Positions 1-5,543 of a DNA stretch of 5,543 nt are shown in pieces (the stretch's first letter is position 1; the number at the start of each line of letters is the position of its first letter). Source of the DNA: an uncultured Eubacteriales bacterium (GTDB taxonomy: Bacteria; Bacillota_A; Clostridia; Christensenellales; Aristaeellaceae); assembly GCA_902803675.1 (NCBI GenBank), contig CADCQZ010000245.1, forward strand, positions 1 through 5,543, in the 5' to 3' direction. The position numbers and the translations under genes were made by a program. The notes under the pieces are model-generated. The model saw nothing but the letters and a program-made list of their open reading frames with translations. It was not told where the DNA came from and ran no database searches.

Positions 1-1287
1 CATATCCACCCCCTGCACCTTTTCCGCCCGGTAGCCCTTTTCGGTCAGGACGGCGATGTCCCGCGCCTGGGTGGCGGGATCGCAGGAGACATACACGATC
101 TTCGGTACACCGGCCGCGGCCAGGGCGTCCAGCACCTTTATATCGCAGCCCTTCCGGGGCGGGTCCAGCACTGCGGCGTCGAACGCGCCCTCCCTTTCGA
201 TCAGCCCGGGGAGCACGTCTTCGGTGTTGCCGGCGTAAAAGCGGGCGTTTTTCACGCCGTTGAGGCGGGCGTTGCTCCCGGCGTCCCGGACGGCGGCCTC
301 CACGGCCTCGATGCCCACCACCTCCCGGCAGTGTTTCGCCAGCAGCAGGGAGATGGTGCCGGCGCCGCAGTACAGGTCCAGCACCCGCTCGTCTCCCTGA
401 AGGCCGGCAAAGTCCAGGGCGCACCGGTAGAGCCGCTCGGCCTGGGAGATGTTCACCTGCAGGAAGCTTAAGGGGGAGATGTCGAACAGGCTGCCGCACA
501 GGGTGTCCCTCAGGCGCTCTTCCCCGGACAGCACTTCATTTTGAAGCCCCAGTACCACGTTGCCCCTTTGGGGCTGGATGTTCACGATCAGTGAGGTGAC
601 CGCGGGGAGGGCGTCGGCGGCCTGCTTCAGTTCGGCTTTGTGGGGGATGTCCTGCCGGGACACCACCACCAGCATGATATGTCCTTCACGGTCGCGGCGC
701 AGCATGATGTGGCGGATGAGGCCGCTGTGGCTGCTCTCGTCATAGGGCGGCACAGAATACGTTTCCATCCATTTGAGCACCGCCCTCACGGCGGGCATGG
801 TGCTTTGATCGGTCAGCAGGCAGTCCTCCACCGGCACCAGGCGGTGGCTGCGGGGCGCGTAGTAGCCCGCCCGGACGCGGCCGTCCACACTGGCCACGGG
901 CAGGATCACCTTGTTGCGGTACCGCCAGGGATCGTCCATGCCCCATACGGGCGGCACGTCCAGATCCACTTTGGCGATGCGGGCGAGCACGTCCCTGATA
1001 TGCTCCCGCTTGATCTCAAGCCCCGTTTGGTAGTCCATGTGCTGCAGCACACAGCCGCCGCACTGCCGGTAGCAGGGGCAGGGGGGCTCCCGCCGCGCCG
1101 GCGAGGGGGTGAGGATCTCCAGGGCCTTGAGGAAGGCGCAGTTTTTCTGCACCTTTTCCACCCGGGCGGTGACCTTTTCGCCGGCCAGCGCGTTTTTGAT
1201 GAACACCGTCATGCCCTCGTGCCGGGCAAGGCCCATGCTGCCGGCCATTTTCTCGACGGTCAGGGTCAGGATATCGTTTTTGTTCAT
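1..1287 (-). CDS. rlmD: 23S rRNA (uracil-C5)-methyltransferase, RlmD/RumA type; 3' end cut by window
   Basis: This is an S-adenosylmethionine-dependent enzyme that methylates C5 of a uridine in 23S rRNA (U1939 for E. coli RlmD; the Firmicute homologue RlmCD also modifies U747, and which applies here cannot be told). The visible 429 codons show the family layout. A TRAM-like RNA-binding region occupies about residues 5-60. Iron-sulfur cysteines C70, C76 and C79 (C-x5-C-x2-C, ending CGGC) are followed by C156. FLQVN lies at 275-279, the SAM-binding loop VLDLYCGAGT at 302-311, DPPRKG at 375-380, and the catalytic nucleophile C402 in SCDPAT. The frame is open to the window edge at GVDM, where the family normally continues with FPxTxHVE carrying the catalytic Glu, so only about 15-30 residues are missing. 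The ATG overlaps the DUF1015 stop and has GGGAG 7 nt upstream. An extra cysteine, C72, sits inside the cluster motif. Family assignment is very secure; exact target uridine is inference. Confidence 0.95.
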   Translation of the reverse strand, partial: MNKNDILTLTVEKMAGSMGLARHEGMTVFIKNALAGEKVTARVEKVQKNCAFLKALEILTPSPARREPPCPCYRQCGGCVLQHMDYQTGLEIKREHIRDVLARIAKVDLDVPPVWGMDDPWRYRNKVILPVASVDGRVRAGYYAPRSHRLVPVEDCLLTDQSTMPAVRAVLKWMETYSVPPYDESSHSGLIRHIMLRRDREGHIMLVVVSRQDIPHKAELKQAADALPAVTSLIVNIQPQRGNVVLGLQNEVLSGEERLRDTLCGSLFDISPLSFLQVNISQAERLYRCALDFAGLQGDERVLDLYCGAGTISLLLAKHCREVVGIEAVEAAVRDAGSNARLNGVKNARFYAGNTEDVLPGLIEREGAFDAAVLDPPRKGCDIKVLDALAAAGVPKIVYVSCDPATQARDIAVLTEKGYRAEKVQGVDM

Positions 1288-2510
1288 GCCTTTTCTCCCG
1301 TGATCAGGCGCGCTTCCATATAGAAGCGCTTTTCGTTGGCCTCGCCCATGGAAAAGGTCTTCCGGGGCAGGGGACCGGGGCGCACGGCGTCAAAGAAACC
1401 GTCCTTCGGGATGGGCGGCACCAGGATGCCCACGGTGCCGGGCCGGGACGAAAGGGCGCGCACGGCGTCCTCCCCGTGGACGTAATCGATCTCGAACCCG
1501 CCCCTTTGGTCCAGGGCGGCCTGCACGGTGCCCACGGGCAGGGGATGCAGGGGCTTTTCAAAGCGCAGGGGTTTGTCCCCGTCCCCGGTCACCAGGACGA
1601 CGTCGGGATCCGCCGCGCAGGGCACGGGGGAGGCCGCGGCGAGGCAGTCGAGCACCTGGTTCGCGTCCGCATGGAACACCACCCGGTGGATGGGCTCGAA
1701 TGTGAGGGCCGGGCAGTAGATGTTCACCAGCTCCACGGATGCCCATCGGGCCGGATGGTCTTTGAGGGCCTCTTTGGGCAGGGACTTTTTGAGCTCCTCC
1801 CAGTAAGCCTTGGCGGTGGCCAGGGAGTGGTTGCCGTCGCCCACGGAGAAAAAGATGTCCCCCGGGCGTTTGCTGTCGAGCAGCCTGTCCAGGGCGTCCC
1901 CGGTCTTTTTGAGGGCTTCGCCCTCCACGGCCCATCCCCTCAGGTGCCCCCCTGACATCATCAGGTCCGTGTCATAGAGGAGGGGCAGGCCGCTCAGCAT
2001 ATCCCGGGCCCGGCCGATGACCGTGTCCTGCGGATCGTCCAGCAGCATCATCACGTGGCTCAGCTCGATCGGGGCGCCCCGGCGCACATGGAGGCGGGGC
2101 GGGATCCTCTCCACGATCGTGCCCTCCGTGGGGCGGATGGGGGAGACGGACGAACGGGAATAGTCATAGGCCTCCAGGTCGACGGTGATGACAAGGCCCC
2201 AGCGCGCGCCCGAGGGCGTTGAACGCTCCGTGAGCACGAACCCGTCCCGGACCTTCTCGGTGAGCACGCCCCGGGCAAGATAATCTTTCATCGCCCGCTG
2301 GATCTGAGGCACCCGTGTTTGTGTTTCATTGAGCCAACATTCCGGCAGGATCATCCGGAGGGTGGAGGGGGCGTTTGACACGAAAGCGTCGGCCGCCTCC
2401 CATTTTTCCTTCTCGGAGGTGTACTGATCGCACGCGATGACCGCGTATTTCTTCAGATCGATATTCTCTTTGGGCAGCAGGAAAGCGCCGCCGGACCAGA
2501 TCCTGTTCAT
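1284..2510 (-). CDS. DUF1015 family protein of unknown function
   Basis: This 408-residue protein, presumably cytoplasmic (no signal peptide or membrane segment seen), belongs to the DUF1015 family, whose biochemical role I cannot state. Recognisable conserved stretches include the N-terminal LLPKENIDLKKYAVIACDQY (11-30), APSTLRMILPE (47-57), YDYS (115-118), the RPTEGTIVERIPPR block (126-139), GDGNHSLATAK (224-234, in the place of the DGHHR-like motif of other members) and the C-terminal LPRKTFSMGEANEKRFYMEAR (starting at 381). The clustering of His, Asp and Asn in the GDGNHS motif looks like an active or ligand site, but this is inference. Length fits the full-length subfamily, so the gene appears intact. 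The start is set by AAGGAG 9 nt upstream and a well-placed promoter. It is the first gene of the leftward unit and overlaps rlmD by 4 bp. From memory, clostridial relatives often sit near serine-biosynthesis genes; none is visible here. Confidence 0.9.
   Translation of the reverse strand: MNRIWSGGAFLLPKENIDLKKYAVIACDQYTSEKEKWEAADAFVSNAPSTLRMILPECWLNETQTRVPQIQRAMKDYLARGVLTEKVRDGFVLTERSTPSGARWGLVITVDLEAYDYSRSSVSPIRPTEGTIVERIPPRLHVRRGAPIELSHVMMLLDDPQDTVIGRARDMLSGLPLLYDTDLMMSGGHLRGWAVEGEALKKTGDALDRLLDSKRPGDIFFSVGDGNHSLATAKAYWEELKKSLPKEALKDHPARWASVELVNIYCPALTFEPIHRVVFHADANQVLDCLAAASPVPCAADPDVVLVTGDGDKPLRFEKPLHPLPVGTVQAALDQRGGFEIDYVHGEDAVRALSSRPGTVGILVPPIPKDGFFDAVRPGPLPRKTFSMGEANEKRFYMEARLITGEKA
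1295..1299 (-). promoter_or_regulatory. Ribosome binding site of rlmD, inside the DUF1015 gene
   Basis: On the minus strand GGGAG lies 7 nt before the rlmD ATG (1287-1285), within the last codons of the DUF1015 gene. The DUF1015 stop TGA (1286-1284) overlaps that ATG as ATGA. This fixes the rlmD start and points to translational coupling: ribosomes ending on the first gene can restart on the second. Confidence 0.75.
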
Positions 2511-2519
2511 TTCAGATGT

Positions 2520-2525
2520 CTCCTT
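2520..2525 (-). promoter_or_regulatory. Ribosome binding site of the DUF1015 gene
   Basis: AAGGAG on the minus strand ends 9 nt before the ATG at 2510. It is a near-consensus Shine-Dalgarno sequence and supports this start over internal ATG codons. Confidence 0.8.
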
Positions 2526-2551
2526 TTAAAAGTCGGTGAGTCCACAGGTCC

Positions 2552-2579
2552 ATGATATCAGAAATCACGCAAAGGTCAA
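2552..2579 (-). promoter_or_regulatory. Predicted sigma-A-type promoter for DUF1015-rlmD
   Basis: Read on the minus strand, the -35 is TTGACC (2579-2574), followed by a 16-nt spacer and the -10 TATCAT (2557-2552). The -10 is preceded by TGA, which gives an extended TGn -10. Each hexamer matches consensus at 5 of 6 positions. Transcription would start near 2545, leaving a leader of about 35 nt before the DUF1015 ATG. This is the best promoter match in the window. It is a prediction from sequence only. Confidence 0.7.
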
Positions 2580-2603
2580 TCGTTGATGACACTGTATTTT
2601 CGC

Positions 2604-2632
2604 TTGTATGCCGGGTAAAAATATGGTAAACT
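2604..2632 (+). promoter_or_regulatory. Predicted promoter for the ABC transporter operon
   Basis: TTGTAT (2604-2609) is followed by a 17-nt spacer and TAAACT (2627-2632), which is preceded by TGG (2624-2626) as an extended TGn -10. The -35 is weak (3 of 6) and the -10 moderate (4 of 6), so the extended -10 would carry much of the recognition. Predicted transcription start is about 2639-2640, giving a leader of roughly 73 nt. A weak -35 leaves room for an activator, but no known site was recognised. Confidence 0.5.
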
Positions 2633-2667
2633 GTGCCGTAAGAAACTTTGGGAATATCACCTTCGGA

Positions 2668-2689
2668 TCGAAGCGCTCCGGCGCTTTGA
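2668..2689 (+). other. Leader hairpin with a UCCG tetraloop, upstream of the binding-protein gene
   Basis: The arms TCGAAGCGC (2668-2676) and GCGCTTTGA (2681-2689) pair over 9 positions with one G-U, closing on the loop UCCG (2677-2680). A C-G-closed UNCG loop is a known extra-stable tetraloop class. There is no T-tract after it, so it does not look like a terminator. It ends about 11 nt before the Shine-Dalgarno sequence. It could stabilise the 5' end of an abundant mRNA or shape ribosome access; its role is inference. Confidence 0.5.
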
Positions 2690-2700
2690 AATATTGAGAA

Positions 2701-2707
2701 AGAGGTG
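2701..2707 (+). promoter_or_regulatory. Ribosome binding site of the substrate-binding protein gene
   Basis: AGAGGTG stands 5 nt before the ATG at 2713 (7 nt from its GAGG core). An in-frame TGA at 2695-2697 rules out any earlier start, so the N-terminus is well fixed. Confidence 0.75.
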
Positions 2708-2712
2708 CTGTT

Positions 2713-4230
2713 ATGAAGAAAGCGTTATCCATCCTGCTGGCGCTCGCAATGGCGCTGTCCCTTGTCCCCATGGCCATGGCCGAGGGCAATGTGCTCCGTT
2801 ACGGCGTGGACGCCGACGCGGCGGGCGGCTTTGACCCCCACACCATTTCCGCCGTGGCCTCCATGCGCATGATCGCGCAGATGTACAACACCCTGGTGGA
2901 CGTGGACGAGGACCTGAACGTGGTGCCCGAGCTGGCCACCAGCTGGGAGCAGCCCGATGACGTGACCTATATCTTCCATCTGGCGGAAAACGTCACCTTC
3001 CACTCCGGCCGCAAGATGACCGCCGAGGATGTCAAGTACTCCTTCGACCGTATCCTCGACCCGAACCTGGGCGCCCTGGGCAATTCCAGCAGCTACGCAG
3101 GCGATATCGACACGGTGGAAGTGGTGGATGACTACACCGTGAAGATCACCCTCAAGAACATCAACGCGCCCTTCCTGGCCAACCTGTCCTCCTCCTACTG
3201 CTCCATCGTGGACAAGGACGTGGTGGAAGCCAATGAGGGCAGCCTGCTGCTGGCGGACGGCGGCACCGGCCCCTACACCCTGGGCGAATGGGTGCCGGAC
3301 AACAGCGTCACCGTGAAGGCCTATCCCGGATACTTCGACGAGGCGGGCAAGGCCACCTTCGACGCCATCGAGTTCTACGTGCTCACCGACGCTTCCGCCC
3401 GCCTGGCCGCCCTGCGCACCGGCGCGGTGGACCTGATCGTGGCGGATACCGCGATGCTGGACCTGGTGGAGAAGGACGATAACATCAAGACCGTCTCCTA
3501 CCAGAGCCGCAACTACACCGGTCTGTTCCTGAACCCGAACCGCGCGCCCTTTGACAACCCCCTGGTGCGTCAGGCCGTCAACCTGGCCCTGGACCGTGAA
3601 GAGATCATCGAGTTCGCCTTCAACGGCAAGGCCCTGATCTCCGGCTTCGTGCCCGCCTCCCTGGGCCACTGGGCTGTGGATGTGTCCGGCAACGAGTACT
3701 ACACTCAGAACATCGAGAAGGCCAAGGCCCTTCTGGCCGAGGCGGGCTATCCCGACGGCTTCGAGACCAATATCATCGTGGGCCTGCTGGACAGCATCCG
3801 CGACACCGGCCTGGTGGTGGAGCAGCAGCTGGCCGAGATCGGCATCAAGGCCAATGTGCAGGATGTGGAGCGCGGCCAGTATCTGGACGCCTGGAACGGC
3901 CACGATTTCGATATCATGGTCTGCCAGAACGGCGCGGGCTCCGATCCCAGCCGCGCGGTGGCGTTCTTCTTCAAGACCGGTTCCTCTGCCAACATCCAGG
4001 ATTATTCCAATGCCCGGGTGGACGAGCTGTGCGAGCTGGCCGTGGCCACTTCCGATACCGCCAAGCGTGAGGAATACTATAAGGAAGCCATCGAGATCAT
4101 CCTGAACGACTGCGTCGTGGCCATCGTGGCCAGCCCGCAGGAGTACTTCCTGGCCTCCACCGCCCTGGAGGGCTTCGCCCCCAACGCTTCCAACGCCAAC
4201 AACTTCTCCGGCGTGACTCTGAGCAAGTGA
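2713..4230 (+). CDS. ABC transporter substrate-binding protein, family 5 (DppA/OppA-like)
   Basis: This is the extracytoplasmic capture subunit of a peptide/nickel-type ABC importer, 505 residues, the usual length for SBP_bac_5 proteins. An N-terminal signal peptide has MKK, a hydrophobic core (about 4-20) and a signal peptidase I site after A21-M22-A23, before E24. The mature part has YNTLVDVDEDLNVVPELATSW (58-78), the family signature region around FHSGRKMTAEDVKYSFDRI (96-114), GPYTLGEWV (186-194), DASARLAALRTGAVDLI (226-242), APFDNPLVRQAVNLALDREE (278-297) and AGYPDGF (344-350). The substrate cannot be read from sequence; di- or oligopeptides are the default, and other small solutes are possible. 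It heads the operon, followed by a hairpin and two matching permease genes. Unusually for a Firmicute there is no lipobox cysteine: the first Cys is C163. Arginine codons are almost only CGC and CGT, unlike the next gene, fitting high expression. Confidence 0.95.
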   Translation: MKKALSILLALAMALSLVPMAMAEGNVLRYGVDADAAGGFDPHTISAVASMRMIAQMYNTLVDVDEDLNVVPELATSWEQPDDVTYIFHLAENVTFHSGRKMTAEDVKYSFDRILDPNLGALGNSSSYAGDIDTVEVVDDYTVKITLKNINAPFLANLSSSYCSIVDKDVVEANEGSLLLADGGTGPYTLGEWVPDNSVTVKAYPGYFDEAGKATFDAIEFYVLTDASARLAALRTGAVDLIVADTAMLDLVEKDDNIKTVSYQSRNYTGLFLNPNRAPFDNPLVRQAVNLALDREEIIEFAFNGKALISGFVPASLGHWAVDVSGNEYYTQNIEKAKALLAEAGYPDGFETNIIVGLLDSIRDTGLVVEQQLAEIGIKANVQDVERGQYLDAWNGHDFDIMVCQNGAGSDPSRAVAFFFKTGSSANIQDYSNARVDELCELAVATSDTAKREEYYKEAIEIILNDCVVAIVASPQEYFLASTALEGFAPNASNANNFSGVTLSK

Positions 4231-4246
4231 TACTGTGATATGACTG

Positions 4247-4283
4247 AAGGTGCGGGGCGCATGCCCCGCACCTTGCCTGTTTG
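4247..4283 (+). terminator. Intercistronic hairpin; partial terminator or mRNA-stabilising stem
   Basis: A perfect 12-bp stem, AAGGTGCGGGGC (4247-4258) and GCCCCGCACCTT (4263-4274), encloses the loop GCAT. It begins 16 nt after the binding-protein stop codon. The run after it is GCCTGTTT, a poor T-tract, so full termination is doubtful. Placed between a binding-protein gene and its permease, such a stem typically ends a fraction of transcripts or blocks 3' exonucleases, keeping binding protein in excess of permease. The structure is seen directly; the function is inferred. Confidence 0.7.
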
Positions 4284-4293
4284 AATCTGACCT

Positions 4294-4299
4294 GAGGTG
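4294..4299 (+). promoter_or_regulatory. Ribosome binding site of the first permease gene
   Basis: GAGGTG lies 6 nt before the ATG at 4306. An in-frame TGA at 4300-4302 excludes an earlier start in this frame. Confidence 0.75.
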
Positions 4300-4305
4300 T
4301 GAGCC

Positions 4306-5250
4306 ATGCGCGATTACATCATCCGGCGCCTGATAGGGCTGATCCCCATCCTGATCGGCGTGAGCATCGCCATCTTCATCGTCATGCAGCTCATCCCCGG
4401 CGACGTGGTGTCCGGGATCCTGGGCATCGAGGAAACGCCCGAGCTGCGGGCCATGTGGGAAAAGAAACTGGGGCTGGACAAGCCCCTGCTCCAGCAGTAC
4501 CTTTCCTGGATCGGGAAGGCGGTGACCGGCGACTTCGGGGAGTCCTTCCGCACGGGCGCGCCGGTGTTCCCTGAGATCATGAACCGGTTCGGGATCTCGG
4601 CGGAACTGGCGCTCCTGGCCTGCGTGATCGCGTGGATCATCGCCCTGCCTTTGGGGGTGCTCAGCGCCCTTAAGCGCAACAGCGTGGTGGACAGGATCGT
4701 GCGGGTGGTGGCGCTGCTGGGCGTGTCCGTGCCCAACTTCGCCTCTGCCACGCTGCTGATCCTTTTCTTTTCCAAGGCGTTCAATTATTACTCCCCGGTC
4801 AAATACGTGGGCCCGTTCGAGAACTTCGGCACCAATATGGAGATCATGCTGCTGCCGGCGTTCATCCTGGGGTCCGTGATGGCGGGCTCCGTGATGCGCA
4901 TGACCCGTTCCTCCATGCTGGAGGTGCTCCGGCAGGACTATATCAAGGGCGTGAGGGCCAAGGGCGCGCCGGAGAGGGTGACGATCTTCCGGCACGCCTT
5001 CCGGAACAGCTCCATCCCCATCGTGACGCTCATCGGCATGCAGATCGGCGGCCTGATGGGCGGCACCGTGGTGATCGAGCAGATCTTTTCCATCCCCGGC
5101 CTGGGGCAGTTCACCCTCACCGGCATCTCCCAGAGGGACTATCCGGTGGTGCAGGGCTGCGTGCTGTTCATCGCCTTCGTGTATGTGGTCGTGAACCTGC
5201 TGGTGGATATCCTCTACACCTATATCGACCCGCGGATCAGCTATCAGTAA
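4306..5250 (+). CDS. ABC transporter permease, DppB/OppB type
   Basis: This is one of the two inner-membrane channel subunits of the importer. The 314 residues match the usual length of DppB/OppB permeases. The N-terminus, MRDYIIRRLIGLIPILIGVS (1-20), is the typical start of the first membrane helix (about 9-29) and is followed by the LIPGDV motif (29-34). A large extracytoplasmic region leads to the transport core from about residue 95. Hydrophobic segments lie near 98-120, 131-156, 180-197, 235-256 and 284-305. The EAA-type cytoplasmic loop that docks on the ATPase is at about 206-236, with YIKGVRAKGAPE (212-223) and the conserved Gly. PGLGQF (264-269) and the C-terminal DPR (308-310) also fit the family. 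It lies 75 bp after the binding-protein gene, across the hairpin, and 13 bp before the second permease. It uses CGG and AGG arginine codons freely, suggesting lower expression than the binding protein. Substrate is unknown. Confidence 0.95.
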   Translation: MRDYIIRRLIGLIPILIGVSIAIFIVMQLIPGDVVSGILGIEETPELRAMWEKKLGLDKPLLQQYLSWIGKAVTGDFGESFRTGAPVFPEIMNRFGISAELALLACVIAWIIALPLGVLSALKRNSVVDRIVRVVALLGVSVPNFASATLLILFFSKAFNYYSPVKYVGPFENFGTNMEIMLLPAFILGSVMAGSVMRMTRSSMLEVLRQDYIKGVRAKGAPERVTIFRHAFRNSSIPIVTLIGMQIGGLMGGTVVIEQIFSIPGLGQFTLTGISQRDYPVVQGCVLFIAFVYVVVNLLVDILYTYIDPRISYQ

Positions 5251-5256
5251 AGGAGG
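5251..5256 (+). promoter_or_regulatory. Ribosome binding site of the second permease gene
   Basis: A perfect AGGAGG begins directly after the TAA of the preceding gene and stands 7 nt before the ATG at 5264. It decides this start and shows tight operon packing. Confidence 0.85.
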
Positions 5257-5263
5257 GGCGGCG

Positions 5264-5543
5264 ATGAAGATAAAGGATAAGCCCGTCAGGAACCGCGCTC
5301 TCCCCGGCAGCGAGAGCCTCCTAAAGCAGCTATGGCTCGATCCCATGGGCCGCGCCGGCATGATCGGCGTGGGGCTCATCATCCGTCTGGCGGTGTTCGC
5401 CCCGTGGATCGCCCGGTTCGACGTGGCCAAGATGCACGCCCGGGACAAGCTCACCGGGCCCAACGCCGTTTACTGGTTCGGCACGGACAATTTCGGCCGG
5501 GACGTGTTCAGCCGCATCGTGTACGGGGCCCGGGTGTCCCTCA
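5264..5543 (+). CDS. ABC transporter permease, DppC/OppC type; N-terminal part only
   Basis: This is the second membrane subunit expected for a family-5 importer, pairing with the DppB-type permease to form the channel. Only 93 codons are visible before the window ends, with no stop. The N-terminal cytoplasmic tail (about 1-30, rich in Lys and Arg) is followed by a short first membrane segment (about 31-50, ending VFAPWIA), matching an OppC_N-type start. The segment YWFGTDNFGRDVFSRIVYGA (70-89) is the hallmark of DppC/OppC proteins and comes just before the second membrane helix. An arginine (R41) sits inside the short first membrane segment, which is odd. The gene lies 13 bp after the previous one. 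The ATPase genes would be expected further right. Family assignment is secure; substrate is not. Confidence 0.92.
   Translation, partial: MKIKDKPVRNRALPGSESLLKQLWLDPMGRAGMIGVGLIIRLAVFAPWIARFDVAKMHARDKLTGPNAVYWFGTDNFGRDVFSRIVYGARVSL

Noticed and set aside
640..1323. A 227-codon plus-strand open frame opposite rlmD
   Set aside because: The minus-strand reading gives an unmistakable RlmD with all core motifs in order. The plus-strand translation has a His- and Gly-rich shadow composition and no domain.
1476..1955. A 159-codon plus-strand open frame opposite the DUF1015 gene
   Set aside because: It lies wholly inside a well-supported conserved gene, has no convincing ribosome binding site, and has low-information Gly/His/Val-rich composition.
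2565..2789. A 74-codon minus-strand open frame across the divergent intergenic region
   Set aside because: It overlaps both predicted promoters and the signal-peptide coding region, would start inside the binding-protein gene, and resembles no known small protein.
4867..4900. Direct repeat TCCGTGATG twice, a few bases apart, in the first permease gene
   Set aside because: It encodes the repeated Ser-Val-Met of GSVMAGSVM in a membrane segment; this is ordinary low-complexity helix coding, not a mobile or regulatory repeat.
2725..5463. A 912-codon open frame on the minus strand, antisense to the transporter genes
   Set aside because: Its codons lie exactly opposite the codons of the binding-protein and first-permease genes, so a stop appears only where the sense gene uses TTA, CTA or TCA. 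These are rare in GC-rich genes; the frame ends at the single TTA for Leu5 of the binding protein. The translation is rich in His, Gln, Gly and Asp, has no recognisable domain, and runs through the hairpin and gene boundaries.
1..5543. Search for tRNA or rRNA genes, CRISPR arrays, insertion sequences, att sites, toxin-antitoxin or phage-defence genes
   Set aside because: None was seen by reading. Coding regions account for nearly the whole window, and the only gaps over 50 bp are 2511-2712 and 4231-4305, both described.

Overview
The window is GC-rich bacterial DNA (clearly above 55% G+C by eye). It looks like a chromosomal segment of a GC-rich Firmicute of the class Clostridia: the genes have strong AGGAGG-type ribosome binding sites, the DUF1015 protein resembles the clostridial-type subfamily, and the intergenic region carries recognisable sigma-A-type promoters. 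This assignment is an inference from style, not a species identification.

Layout. Two genes run leftward and three run rightward from a divergent control region of about 200 bp (2511-2712). The leftward unit is a DUF1015 protein gene (1284-2510) followed by an rlmD/rumA-type 23S rRNA uracil-C5-methyltransferase (1-1287, its last residues cut off by the window edge). They overlap by 4 bp (ATGA). The rightward unit is an extracytoplasmic substrate-binding protein of the peptide/nickel ABC family (2713-4230), a strong hairpin (4247-4274), a DppB/OppB-type permease (4306-5250) and the start of a DppC/OppC-type permease (5264 to the window end). The ATPase genes expected for such an importer are not in the window and would lie to the right.

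How they work together. The rightward genes encode the capture protein and the two membrane subunits of one ABC importer for a peptide-like or related small solute. The hairpin after the binding-protein gene is placed to keep binding-protein mRNA more abundant than permease mRNA, and the binding protein's codon choice also suggests high expression. The leftward pair joins an uncharacterised DUF1015 protein to an rRNA-modification enzyme by translational coupling; no functional link to the transporter is evident apart from the shared control region.

Nothing here looks like a new biological system. The points worth a second look are the missing lipobox on the binding protein, the hairpins in the transporter transcript, the coupled DUF1015-rlmD pair and an unusual first membrane segment in the second permease.
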